56,947 bases of DNA from CAZBGQ01 sp964491515 (GTDB lineage: Bacteria > Patescibacteriota > Gracilibacteria > UBA1369 > UBA12473): NCBI GenBank assembly GCA_964491515.1, contig CAZBGQ010000008.1:1-56947 (forward strand), read 5' to 3'. Numbering within the stretch: position 1 is the stretch's first letter; the number at the start of each line of letters is the position of its first letter. The position numbers and the translations under genes are program-made. Of the stretch, positions 16,142 through 24,784 are shown piece after piece. The notes below the pieces were generated by a model that saw only the letters and a program-made list of their open reading frames with translations, had not been told where the DNA came from and ran no database searches.

Positions 16142-17791
16142 ATGATCACTTGCGCTCACTGTCGTCAAACTTTTACCCTCGAAGAAAGAGACAAGCTGTT
16201 TTACGATCAGATAGAAGTTCCGCCTCCTAAGCAGTGCCCCGACTGTCGTTTGATTCGACGCTTCATGGAACGCAACCCCAAAACGCTCTATTACCGAACG
16301 TGTGATTTCACGAACAAAAAGACACTATCTCAATACCACAAAGATCATCCATTTCCGGTATATAGCCCCGAAGCCTGGTGGAGTGAAAAATGGGATCCAT
16401 TAAAACATGGACAATCATTTGATTTTAATCGTCCTTTTTTCGAGCAGTTTTTGGAATTAAAAAATAAAGTTCCTCATCTCTCACTATTTAACACGGTGGG
16501 CACTATTGAAAATAGTGACTATAACAACTGCACCGCCTACCTTAAGAATTGCTATCTTTTAGCGGAAAGTGACTATTGTGATGAGTGTTATTATTCTAAT
16601 CTTCTTAAAAAATGTGACTCTGTCGTGGATTGCTCAGTCTGCTACGGAAGTGAACTTTGCTACGAATGCGTCGACTGCACTAATGGGTACAATTTACGCT
16701 ATTCACAGGACTCTAAAAACTGCACAGACAGCTATTTCCTCAAGAATTGTATGTCTTGTTCCGACTGTATTGGCTGTATCAATCAACGCCAGAAGCAGTA
16801 CATGATTTTCAATAAACAATACTCGAAAGAAGACTATGAAAAGTTTAGACAACAGTTCCAACTTCACACGAAAACCGGCATTAAAAAACTAGAAAAAACG
16901 TGTGCTGATTTTTTCCAAACTCAGCCTCATAAAGCTGTCATTTCAGAAAAAAACCAGAATAGCCAAGGCGATCATCTATTCAATTCTAAAAATGCTTTTC
17001 AGTGTTTTGATAGTGTAGATTTAGAAGATTGCACCTACTGTGCCAAACTCAGTTTGGGAGTAAAAACAAGCATGGACTACAACTCATGGGGGAATAATGC
17101 GGAGCTCATGTATCAATCTTCTGCCTGTGGGGATCATTGTTATAATCTTAAATTCTGCACCAACTGTCAGACAAACATGAACAACTGTGACTACTGTGCT
17201 GGGTGCTTTAGCTCATCTGATTGCTTTGGATGTGTTGGCCTGAAGAGAGAAAAATTTTGTATTCTCAACACAAAATATTCAGAAGAGGACTATTATATTT
17301 TGAAGAAAAAAATCATTGAACACATGAAGCGAACCGGAGAATATGGAGAATTTTTTCCTGTTGAAGCTTGTCCATTTGGATATAATGAAACGATGGCCAT
17401 GGACACATTTCCACTGACCAAAGAAGCGGCTCTCTCTCAAGGGTTCAAATGGCACGATGAGCCACCGCCAACAACTTCATCTCAAACCTACAGTACTCCC
17501 AACAGTATATCTGATGTTCCAGATAGAATAACGACTGAATTACTGCAATGTGACTGTGGCAGAAACTTTAAAATCATTGCCCAAGAACTGGCTTTCTATA
17601 AAAAACTGGACATTCCTGTCCCCGGGAAATGTCCATCCTGCCGCCATGGTTCCCGAATGGAGAAACGAAATCCTCTTAAACTATGGAATCGATCATGTTC
17701 CTCATGTAAAAACCCCATTCAAACCAACTACTCTCCCCAAAGAAAAGAGACTATCTACTGTGAATCCTGTTACCTAGAGACTGTGTACTAA
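16142..17791 (+). CDS. Cysteine-rich protein with zinc-ribbon modules at both ends
   Basis: No named function is recognised. From ATG 16142 the 549 residues hold 43 cysteines. The N-terminal module (CAHC, then IEVPPPKQCPDC, then RNPKTLYYRTC) recurs near the C-terminus as CDCGRNF, 'IPVPGKCPSC', then RNPLKLWNRSC, so the protein has duplicated zinc ribbons flanking a middle part. In the middle, short turns such as DYCDEC, DCSVC, CYECVDC and SCSDCIGC recur every 8-12 residues, suggesting a solenoid. A form of this protein is known to me from CPR genomes, where it is unannotated. The frame is open upstream to 15995, but that part overlaps repeat copy A and lacks the module, so 16142 is preferred. 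Cytoplasmic, no signal peptide. Confidence 0.72.
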   Translation: MITCAHCRQTFTLEERDKLFYDQIEVPPPKQCPDCRLIRRFMERNPKTLYYRTCDFTNKKTLSQYHKDHPFPVYSPEAWWSEKWDPLKHGQSFDFNRPFFEQFLELKNKVPHLSLFNTVGTIENSDYNNCTAYLKNCYLLAESDYCDECYYSNLLKKCDSVVDCSVCYGSELCYECVDCTNGYNLRYSQDSKNCTDSYFLKNCMSCSDCIGCINQRQKQYMIFNKQYSKEDYEKFRQQFQLHTKTGIKKLEKTCADFFQTQPHKAVISEKNQNSQGDHLFNSKNAFQCFDSVDLEDCTYCAKLSLGVKTSMDYNSWGNNAELMYQSSACGDHCYNLKFCTNCQTNMNNCDYCAGCFSSSDCFGCVGLKREKFCILNTKYSEEDYYILKKKIIEHMKRTGEYGEFFPVEACPFGYNETMAMDTFPLTKEAALSQGFKWHDEPPPTTSSQTYSTPNSISDVPDRITTELLQCDCGRNFKIIAQELAFYKKLDIPVPGKCPSCRHGSRMEKRNPLKLWNRSCSSCKNPIQTNYSPQRKETIYCESCYLETVY

Positions 17792-17901
17792 GAGACCTCC
17801 GACGAAAGGTAGTAGCTTTGACCCTTTTTGCCATTTTCGTCAACCCCCTTTCATGGGGTGGATTTGGGGATTCATGAATTGAGGTTTAATATTTTTTTAC
17901 T

Positions 17902-19959
17902 ATGGGATCTATTCGTGTCTTATCAGATCAACTCATCAATCAGATTGCGGCAGGGGAAGTTATTGAACGCCCTGCTTCAGTCGTGAAAGAAATGGTGGAA
18001 AATTCGATTGACGCTGGGGCTACTCAAGTCACAGTGGAGATTCTGAAAGGTGGCACTCAAAAAATTGTCATCACTGATGATGGCAATGGAATGGATGAAA
18101 TGGATGCACGATTGGCGTTTGAGCGTCACGCCACCAGTAAAATTGCTAGTGTGGACGATTTGGATCAGATCAAAACCCTGGGATTTAGAGGTGAAGCCTT
18201 GTCCAGTATAGCGTCCGTTTCTGAAGTGACTTTGCAGACTAAAACAACCCAATCCTTGGGGGGTATTCGACTAGAGATGACCGGAGGAAAAGAACCAGTG
18301 GTAACGTCTGCTGGCTGTCCGGTGGGTACTAAAATTGAAATTTCAAACCTGTTCTTCAACACCCCTGCTCGGAAAAAGTATCTAAAAAGCGAACAGACTG
18401 AGTATCGAAATGTATTGGAGACTGTCCAGGATTTAGCGTTGGCTCATCCGGAGGTTGGATTCCGATTTGTATCCAATGGTCGAACGGCATTTGATTTGCT
18501 TAAAACTGATAAATTACAGGCTCGTGTGGGAGGATTGTTTGGGAAATCTGTGAGTGAAGAAATGCTGGATGTGTTTTATGGAGGACGTGATTTACAGATT
18601 AGTGGTTGGATTGGAAAGCCTCATACCGCCCGTGCCACTCGCAAATACCAATACTTTGTAATCAATGGACGCCCGGTGAAAGACAATCGATTGGGCTATG
18701 CGGTGAAGGACGCTTTTTCAAATCTGATTCCCAACCGTCAATATCCTATTTTTGTATTGAATATCACGTTGGACCCAGGACAGGTGGATGTGAATGTGCA
18801 TCCACGCAAACTGGAGGTGCGCTTTGCTCGACCCAATGAAGTTTTTCGAGTGGTCAAATCAAGCGTGAGCGCCTCTCTTGCTCGAGAACATCAATCAGGA
18901 ATGACTCAAAACGTTCCATTGCGTGATAAAAACTTAGAAATGCCTGCCTTCCTCCGGAAAGAAACGATCGTAGCCACGGAACGTAAAAAAGTAGAGGTTC
19001 AAGAATCTGGAATCGACTATGATGAAACTGTTGTTGAAGCCCCCACTCTGGGATTTGGGAATTCTGAAGGATCTGCTTACAACGAGCCCCCGACAACTCC
19101 AAGCAACTTTTTTGGAGGGGCATCAGGAGCTGCCACGCCTTCTGTCTTTGGAGGCACTAGTGCAGTTTCGCCAACCTCCTCCTCAAATGCCATCAGTGCC
19201 CGCAAAGCCTATTTATTGCAGAAACGAGCCGAACGCATGGGGGCGACCACGCCCACACCCATGTCCGCGCCACTTACGGAAGGCCCAGTTTCATCTGTTT
19301 TTGGAGCTCCATCTACTGCTCCCGTCGTTGAAGCCACGCTCGATGAGATCACTCAGTCATACAACGAAGACCGTCCAGTTGGATCTTTAACTCCAGTGGC
19401 ACAGGTTAAAAATAGCTACATTATTGCGCAGGATCGTGAAGGCATTGTGATCATTGATCAACATGCGGCTCACGAGAGAGTAATGTTGGGTAAGTTCCGA
19501 GCGGCGGAAGCCGATCGTGAGCCGGCCCAACAAAGACTGCTGGCTCCAATTCAACTCGAGCTGGACTATCGAGAAAAGGCGATTCTGGAAGAAAATATAG
19601 ATTTACTTAAATCACTCGGTTTTGATGTCAACGAATTTGGAGGCAATACCTATTCAGTGGATGCGGTACCTGATTTCCTAGTGAATGATGATGTGGTTAC
19701 TGTGATGAAAGGATTTATAGATGACCTCTTAAATGATCAAGCGCCACGTGAGGCCGCGCGGCGACATGAACATATTTTGCACACACTTGCGTGCCGCGCG
19801 GCCGCCAAATTTGGCCGTCGTTTGAGCACCCACGAACAAGACGCACTCATTAAATCACTTCTTGAAACAGATGGATCAAGTGCATGCGCGCATGGGCGTC
19901 CGACCATGATTCGTCTTAGCTTCAATGAGTTGGAACAGAAATTCGGAAGGAAGGGCTAG
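17902..19959 (+). CDS. mutL: DNA mismatch repair protein MutL
   Basis: MutL couples mismatch recognition by MutS to strand processing. The 685 residues have the GHKL ATPase motifs: EVIERPASVVKEMVENSIDAG near 18-38, DDGNGM near 58-63 and TLGFRGEALSSI near 93-104. A low-complexity Pro/Ser/Gly linker follows (about 370-480), then the dimerisation domain. Near 519 the endonuclease motif reads DQHAAHERVMLG: the last acidic residue of DQHA(X)2E(X)4E is Gly. Related motifs ACR (about 630) and CAHGRP (about 661) are kept. Nicking activity is therefore uncertain. No mutS is in the window. The ATG has no Shine-Dalgarno. Confidence 0.95.
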   Translation: MGSIRVLSDQLINQIAAGEVIERPASVVKEMVENSIDAGATQVTVEILKGGTQKIVITDDGNGMDEMDARLAFERHATSKIASVDDLDQIKTLGFRGEALSSIASVSEVTLQTKTTQSLGGIRLEMTGGKEPVVTSAGCPVGTKIEISNLFFNTPARKKYLKSEQTEYRNVLETVQDLALAHPEVGFRFVSNGRTAFDLLKTDKLQARVGGLFGKSVSEEMLDVFYGGRDLQISGWIGKPHTARATRKYQYFVINGRPVKDNRLGYAVKDAFSNLIPNRQYPIFVLNITLDPGQVDVNVHPRKLEVRFARPNEVFRVVKSSVSASLAREHQSGMTQNVPLRDKNLEMPAFLRKETIVATERKKVEVQESGIDYDETVVEAPTLGFGNSEGSAYNEPPTTPSNFFGGASGAATPSVFGGTSAVSPTSSSNAISARKAYLLQKRAERMGATTPTPMSAPLTEGPVSSVFGAPSTAPVVEATLDEITQSYNEDRPVGSLTPVAQVKNSYIIAQDREGIVIIDQHAAHERVMLGKFRAAEADREPAQQRLLAPIQLELDYREKAILEENIDLLKSLGFDVNEFGGNTYSVDAVPDFLVNDDVVTVMKGFIDDLLNDQAPREAARRHEHILHTLACRAAAKFGRRLSTHEQDALIKSLLETDGSSACAHGRPTMIRLSFNELEQKFGRKG

Positions 19960-19962
19960 CAC

Positions 19963-20376
19963 CTATGCGGCCACGTCCTCTGGGCCCCCCTCTTCCTTGG
20001 CTAATGGCATTTCGAGTAGAGAACCCAATAATTGATTACTGATTTCAGCAATCTTTTGTCTGTCGCCATATGAGCCTGCCATTTCTCCTGCTAACCAGAA
20101 ATAAAACTCCGCTGCCTTCCTATTTCCCAGAACGCTCATGACTCGTGCTCGTGCCAACTGTGTGAGGTCCTCTAATACACGATAAATTTGCGGCACACCA
20201 ATCTGCTCCACTCTCTTTCTTACCAATTCAAGGGGAGCATCCACACCCAATAACCGATTGGCCTGTTTCTTATTATTCATTTCTCCGGGATCTCGTCCAT
20301 TCAACTTTTTCTCATACCTCACCAAAATCGCTCGCTCTTCTGGGTCTTCTAATGACTCTCGAGGAGCAAAGTACAT
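19963..20376 (-). CDS. Unknown helical protein, 137 residues
   Basis: No family is recognised. It is all helical with charged pairs, no signal peptide and no membrane segment. It ends 3 bases from the mutL stop, convergent. It lies 12 bases downstream of the TrmB gene and is probably its operon partner. A tract 'ARARVMSVLGNRKAAEFYFWLAGEMAG' could be a helical repeat pair of TPR type (the WLAGEMAGSYGD helix with Ala and Gly at packing positions), but no second unit was found. Function cannot be stated. Confidence 0.55.
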   Translation of the reverse strand: MYFAPRESLEDPEERAILVRYEKKLNGRDPGEMNNKKQANRLLGVDAPLELVRKRVEQIGVPQIYRVLEDLTQLARARVMSVLGNRKAAEFYFWLAGEMAGSYGDRQKIAEISNQLLGSLLEMPLAKEEGGPEDVAA

Positions 20377-20388
20377 AATAAGATTATT

Positions 20389-21132
20389 CTACCTCTTTAT
20401 CGTTGCTCCTGCAAATTCCCACGCCATCATAAAAATAGCACGCTGTGTATCTGCCACTTCAGGAGAATCAATGATCATGCCGACCAGTTCATCCTTCCCA
20501 TAAGAGATAATGGACACTTTGCTGTTGTAAATATTGATTTCATTAGCAAAGGAAAATTCAGAGGATTCAACCAGTCGAATTTCGCGCAATGCGGCTTTAT
20601 TTCCCGCAACAACGACTGCTCCATACTCATCACGTGGAGCAATACCGCGTAGATATATTTTTTTCTTCACACGTTGAGCAACATAATCTTTATCATATTC
20701 AGGCCAATAATCACGAATCACCTTAGAATCGGCATAGTTAAGAATTTCAGTTTTAGCAGTGAGCGTGTCAGCATAAACTCTTTTAACGCCTTCCAATCCT
20801 TCGTAATAAAGCACCCGAGGATGAGATGTCTTTCCATGAAGACGACGTAAATCTGGGAGCACTTCCCTTAGATTGGCGTATTTTTGCTTCACATCATGTT
20901 TAACCATATCCGGATCGGTGGCCACAAAAATTTTCATACGTTTCGCCGTGTGGGTACTTATGAAGCCTTTATGAATGAGTTTTTCCAAGATATCGTACGT
21001 AGTCACCCGATTGAGCTTAGCTCTTAAAGATATGTCCGAAGCAGGCGACGGTCCAAGCTCCAATGAAGCAAGATAAACATCGGCTTCTTTCGGACTGAGT
21101 CCAATATTGATGAGAACATCATTTAGTTTCAT
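20389..21132 (-). CDS. TrmB-family transcriptional regulator
   Basis: The first 65 residues are a winged helix of TrmB type: LSPKEADVYLASLELGPSPASDISLRAKLNRVTTYDILEKL, with the recognition helix LNRVTTYDIL. A coiled linker (MVKHDVKQKYANLREVLPDLRRL) and an effector-like domain with 'YYEGLEGVKRVYAD' follow. TrmB proteins are mostly archaeal sugar or metabolic regulators; in CPR bacteria many copies occur with unknown ligands. It is divergent from glnA, with palindromes between (21153-21169, 21222-21231), so control of glnA or of itself is likely. The first ATG is used and fits the family start. Confidence 0.85.
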   Translation of the reverse strand: MKLNDVLINIGLSPKEADVYLASLELGPSPASDISLRAKLNRVTTYDILEKLIHKGFISTHTAKRMKIFVATDPDMVKHDVKQKYANLREVLPDLRRLHGKTSHPRVLYYEGLEGVKRVYADTLTAKTEILNYADSKVIRDYWPEYDKDYVAQRVKKKIYLRGIAPRDEYGAVVVAGNKAALREIRLVESSEFSFANEINIYNSKVSIISYGKDELVGMIIDSPEVADTQRAIFMMAWEFAGATIKR

Positions 21133-21152
21133 TCTGTCAATTTGAGTTTTGT

Positions 21153-21169
21153 TGTCGAAATTTCCGACA
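21153..21169. promoter_or_regulatory. Inverted repeat TGTCG-N7-CGACA upstream of the TrmB gene
   Basis: TGTCGAAATTTCCGACA is a 5-base perfect inverted repeat around a 7-base A/T-rich centre, 21 bases before the regulator's ATG. It is a candidate operator, possibly for autoregulation. A related TGTCGACA lies at 21223-21230. Confidence 0.5.
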
Positions 21170-21221
21170 GTCGCTAATTACGACCAGTGTACGCCCGACG
21201 AATGCCCAGGTCAAGCAACGA

Positions 21222-21256
21222 GTGTCGACACCAATTTATAGGTTAAAATTGGCCAA
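21222..21256. promoter_or_regulatory. Palindromes in the glnA control region
   Basis: Three symmetric sites abut: GTGTCGACAC (21222-21231, perfect), CCAATTT with AAATTGG (21231-21252) and TTGGCCAA (21249-21256). They lie 10 or more bases upstream of a likely -35 (TTGCCC, 21266-21271; -10 TAAAAA, 21289-21294). They may bind the TrmB regulator. Confidence 0.45.
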
Positions 21257-21265
21257 AATTCTCGC

Positions 21266-21294
21266 TTGCCCTTATTGGAGCACCTCGCTAAAAA
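21266..21294 (+). promoter_or_regulatory. Possible glnA promoter
   Basis: TTGCCC (21266-21271), a 17-base spacer and TAAAAA (21289-21294). The predicted start is near 21301, giving a leader of about 59 bases to the ATG at 21360. TTGCCC is also the -35 at 45011-45016. Confidence 0.4.
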
Positions 21295-21359
21295 TATAGC
21301 CAGATCCTTCATGCAATAGCTTGGAGGATCTATCAAAATCTATCCCTAACCCTCTCTCC

Positions 21360-22790
21360 ATGACAAAGTCCACTTCATCCAAAACATCCACTCAAAAGGA
21401 TGCCATTAGCTCCACTCGTCGTGAGCACCTTTATGCTAAATTTCCACGAACTGATGTCACCAAAGAGATGGTTATGGATATGGCTCGCGAAAATAATGTC
21501 CAATTCATGGACATGCAGTTCACGGATATTTTTGGTGTTCTTAAAGCGGTAACTATTCCAATTCATAAGTTAGAAGATGCCCTCACTCACAATATTTGGT
21601 TTGATGGATCATCTATTGATGGATTCACCCGCGTCACTGAATCAGATATGTACCTCAAACCTGACTTCAATACTTTTGCTGTGCTTCCTTGGACAAAAGA
21701 CGGTGAAGATGTGACAGGGCGCCTCATTTGTGATTCTCATCTTCCTGATGGCACACCTTTCGAAGGAGATCCTCGTAATATTCTTAAACGACAATTAGCT
21801 CGGGCTGCTAAACTTGGATACACCTTTAACACAGGCCCTGAACTAGAATTTTTCCTTTTTGAAAAGGATGAAAATGGTCGTTGGCAAGTCCCTCATGATG
21901 ATGCTGGCTATTTTGACCAAACCACTGATCTTGGCTTGCAGCTTCGTCGCCACATGGCTTTTGATTTAGATGCCATGGGGATTGAAGTTGAGACTCTTCA
22001 CCACGAAGTAGCAGGAGGACAACATGAGATCAGTTTCAAATACGCGAATGCCCTTCAAACAGCGGATAATGCCGTCTCATTTAAGTTAACTCTAAAAGCG
22101 GTGGCTCAACGCATGGGACTTCATGCTACCTTTATGCCTAAACCAATCTTTGGCGTGAATGGAAGTGGAATGCATGTACACCAATCACTTTCTCTAATTG
22201 AAGATGGCTCAAATAAATTTTATGACCCAGATGGTACTTATGGAATTTCTGAAATGGGGCAACAATTCATTGCCGGCCAAATCAAACATATCAAAGCCAT
22301 AAATGCGATTGTAAATCCAACGGTTAATTCATATAAACGTTTAGTGGTTGGATATGAAGCACCTGTAAATGCAGCCTGGGGACAACGTAATCGTTCAGCT
22401 TTGATCCGAATTCCTCGCCTCACTCCAGAACAAGCTAAATACGCAACACGTTGTGAACTTCGCTGCCCAGATCCTTCTGCCAACCCTTACCTAGCTTTTG
22501 CTATTATGTTGGCCGCTGGATTAGATGGGATCGAAAACAAAATGGTCGCCCCTAAACCTATCGAAGACAACATCTGGAAGCTCAGTCCAGAAGAGATGAA
22601 AGAAAAAGGTATTGAGATGGTGGCAGGAAGCCTCAAAGAAGCGATCGATGCCCTCAGTAAGGATAAGGTCATCAAAGAAGCTCTGGGAGAACACACTTCC
22701 CAACATTTCTACGATGCTAAAAATGCAGAATGGGATTCCTACCGAACGTCGGTGTCACAATGGGAATTAGACAATTACTTAAATTGCTAA
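21360..22790 (+). CDS. glnA: Glutamine synthetase type I
   Basis: It makes glutamine from glutamate, ammonia and ATP. From ATG 21360 there are 476 residues. IWFDGSSIDGF, GPELEFFLFE, HHEVAGGQHEI and NGSGMHVHQSL are the conserved metal and substrate sites; NRSALIRIPR is also present. The segment that carries the adenylylated Tyr in GSI-beta reads IWKLSPEEMKEKGI, with no Tyr at that place, so it belongs to the unmodified GSI-alpha type. The frame is open to a TTG at 21321, but TAACCCTCT (21347-21355) and the family start favour 21360. TAACCCTCT sits 4 bases before the ATG. A TrmB-type regulator diverges upstream. A strong terminator follows. Confidence 0.96.
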   Translation: MTKSTSSKTSTQKDAISSTRREHLYAKFPRTDVTKEMVMDMARENNVQFMDMQFTDIFGVLKAVTIPIHKLEDALTHNIWFDGSSIDGFTRVTESDMYLKPDFNTFAVLPWTKDGEDVTGRLICDSHLPDGTPFEGDPRNILKRQLARAAKLGYTFNTGPELEFFLFEKDENGRWQVPHDDAGYFDQTTDLGLQLRRHMAFDLDAMGIEVETLHHEVAGGQHEISFKYANALQTADNAVSFKLTLKAVAQRMGLHATFMPKPIFGVNGSGMHVHQSLSLIEDGSNKFYDPDGTYGISEMGQQFIAGQIKHIKAINAIVNPTVNSYKRLVVGYEAPVNAAWGQRNRSALIRIPRLTPEQAKYATRCELRCPDPSANPYLAFAIMLAAGLDGIENKMVAPKPIEDNIWKLSPEEMKEKGIEMVAGSLKEAIDALSKDKVIKEALGEHTSQHFYDAKNAEWDSYRTSVSQWELDNYLNC

Positions 22791-22809
22791 ATCCCCTCTA
22801 ATCAAAGAA

Positions 22810-22838
22810 GCTCTGCTCTGAATGGGCAGGGCTTTTTT
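22810..22838 (+). terminator. Rho-independent terminator of glnA
   Basis: A 9-base-pair stem (GCTCTGCTC against GGGCAGGGC, with two G-U pairs) with loop TGAAT, then six T, 20 bases after the glnA stop. Confidence 0.85.
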
Positions 22839-22905
22839 GCTACTTAACGGATCTCCTCCGACGGTACATTGGGTTGTAGAAATCAATCTTCCCAGCTCAA
22901 TCCAC

Positions 22906-22934
22906 TTGACATAAGTAGATAACTATGATTAAAT
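22906..22934 (+). promoter_or_regulatory. Promoter before the 349-residue gene
   Basis: TTGACA (22906-22911), a 17-base spacer and TTAAAT (22929-22934), preceded by TG at 22926-22927 (extended -10). The start of transcription falls near 22941, past the first ATG at 22925 and before the ATG at 22964. Confidence 0.5.
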
Positions 22935-22963
22935 CCTTGCCTACCTTTAAAAATATTCTTATC

Positions 22964-24010
22964 ATGAGTGAATCAACGAACAAGCCTGAAGCAACCAGTA
23001 CCTACCCAGCCCTTGGGGCCAACTATACTAAGTTCGAGCAGAAAGGTTATTCCAGGGTAACTGTTCAGGCAGTTGATCCTGAGCAAGACTCAATCACTGT
23101 CAACGTTTTCTCAGATTTTTATGGAATGACCCCCACCTCAAACGATCGCACCTTAACTTTGTCAGAATTTGAAGCTCTAGTAGAAGGCATAACCCCGACA
23201 GAAGAGCTCATCACCCAAATTCCTAACAGCCCACTAGATATTTGGGGAGAGAGGTTCCATCAACTAATTACTTCTTATCTTGATGATCCATACGGTAACT
23301 ACCATAATTACCTTACAGATAGACCACTAAGAGAAGACACTGGCTATCCTCAAGTAAATACTCAGTATGCTCTTACTACTGATAGCACATTCGAGGTGAT
23401 CACCGTTTTACGTGTTGATGCGGAGACCGATGAAGTTGAAGTAAGCACTATCACCAGCTCCGTAGGAACTCATGATTATTTCGAGGACAGATCGTGGTCA
23501 ATGGAAAGCCCTGTTGAAGCGCTCATTGGCAAACCAGCCGCCAGGAGCAAACGTACCATGACATTAGCGGCTTTTGATAAGCTTGTGTCAGCCGCCACTA
23601 CGCTCCCTAATGTAACTCCATCTGCTCCTGGAACTTATAGCACAGATTATTGGGCGGGGGTGGATCAAAATGACGATAGTGCAGATGGGAGCCCTATAGA
23701 TAATGATTTGTGGCCTTACTCAGACCAAGAGACAGGAGGAGTTACTGTTGTTCCTGATTTTGATCTTGACCGGTTAATGAGTCAGCTATCAAGGCCTACG
23801 ACTAGCCTAGCTCTCCCTAAACAACAAGTCGGACGTCTTCCTCGTCGTAGTCCATTAGCACTAGCTATTAAGGAAATCAGACCAAAGACTTATACAACTA
23901 TTGTGATTACAGACGGCCAAGGTGGAACACTAGACAATCCAAGGTCTACTAATCCTGACGGCCAAGATGGAATGGTAGGAGACGATGACGACAGTACTCC
24001 ACAAAAATAA
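22964..24010 (+). CDS. Unknown protein with two copies of a beta-rich domain
   Basis: Function is not recognised. From the ATG at 22964 there are about 348 residues. Two halves repeat one pattern: an opening Tyr, then 'TVQAVDPEQDSITVNVFSDF' and about 40 residues later TLTLSEFEALV; then 'TVLRVDAETDEVEVSTIT' and later TMTLAAFDKLV. In both halves a beta hairpin with V-D-x-E/P-T/Q-D is followed by a helix of form (L/M)TL-x-x-F-x-x-LV. The C-terminal 100 residues are Asp/Ser/Gly-rich and look disordered, ending in DDDDSTPQK. No signal peptide from this start, so cytoplasmic. The start is set by the promoter at 22906-22934. Confidence 0.55.
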   Translation: MSESTNKPEATSTYPALGANYTKFEQKGYSRVTVQAVDPEQDSITVNVFSDFYGMTPTSNDRTLTLSEFEALVEGITPTEELITQIPNSPLDIWGERFHQLITSYLDDPYGNYHNYLTDRPLREDTGYPQVNTQYALTTDSTFEVITVLRVDAETDEVEVSTITSSVGTHDYFEDRSWSMESPVEALIGKPAARSKRTMTLAAFDKLVSAATTLPNVTPSAPGTYSTDYWAGVDQNDDSADGSPIDNDLWPYSDQETGGVTVVPDFDLDRLMSQLSRPTTSLALPKQQVGRLPRRSPLALAIKEIRPKTYTTIVITDGQGGTLDNPRSTNPDGQDGMVGDDDDSTPQK

Positions 24011-24051
24011 TCCCACACACCCCTTATTTCCTAGTAAGAAGTGGCGTTGTT

Positions 24052-24702
24052 TTACAGTTTTTCTTGCTGCATTCTTTCCATAAAATGTTGCATACCCGCT
24101 AAGATTGGTTGTTCTTGCTCCCGTAATTCTCCATAGCTGTCCTCTCCTGGATCAGCCCAAACTTCATCATCACCATAGCCCACACGAACGTGACTATATC
24201 GATAATTCGTACGGAAAGAGCCCACCTCTTCGCTTTCCTGAGAGCCTTTCACTGTACTCTTTACTGTCAATGAAGTTCCCTCAGCGGAGATTCCATTCTT
24301 CTCCGAATATTCAAAATCAAACTGATAACGACGACCTTCCACTTCAATCTTAAGAAGATTGGTCTCAACATAGTCATCATTGGCCGACCACAAATCGACT
24401 GTGACTTTCACCTTTTTCCCGCTCACATCAAATTCTTGAGTATGCTCGAAGTTCACTCCCTCATGAGGTCCAGACCTATCTTGATTTTCTCTATAAGCTT
24501 CAGCAAGTTTCCCCATATCAAATTTCCCAATAACACTTAGAACATCAACTGATGTCTGGTCTAAATTACGTTCATAGGCTTCAAGTGGCGCAGGTAATTG
24601 ATCTTTTGTCTCAGCAGATTCACGTCCGCCGCCACCTCCATCTCCTGGAGGGTCTTCGGTTTTTCCCCGAGAAGACCATTCTTCGTTTAGACCTCCAACC
24701 AT
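24052..24702 (-). CDS. Unknown protein, 216 residues
   Basis: No family is recognised. The first 40 residues are Gly/Ser/Asp-rich and disordered, residues 41-75 are helical, and 85-190 are beta-rich with alternating charged and hydrophobic residues (KKVKVTVDLW, RRYQFDFEYS, SLTVKSTVKG). No signal peptide, no cysteine. It ends in a short helix (MQHFMERMQQEK). It lies between a convergent plus-strand gene (22964) and the DUF4012 gene, with A/T-rich DNA before its start. Function cannot be stated. Confidence 0.5.
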   Translation of the reverse strand: MVGGLNEEWSSRGKTEDPPGDGGGGGRESAETKDQLPAPLEAYERNLDQTSVDVLSVIGKFDMGKLAEAYRENQDRSGPHEGVNFEHTQEFDVSGKKVKVTVDLWSANDDYVETNLLKIEVEGRRYQFDFEYSEKNGISAEGTSLTVKSTVKGSQESEEVGSFRTNYRYSHVRVGYGDDEVWADPGEDSYGELREQEQPILAGMQHFMERMQQEKL

Positions 24703-24784
24703 AATAATTTGTTTATTAAATTCATATAATTATAACACTGTTTGCCAAAACGCGCAAGTACGTTCGCCGGAGTACTATTCTTTG

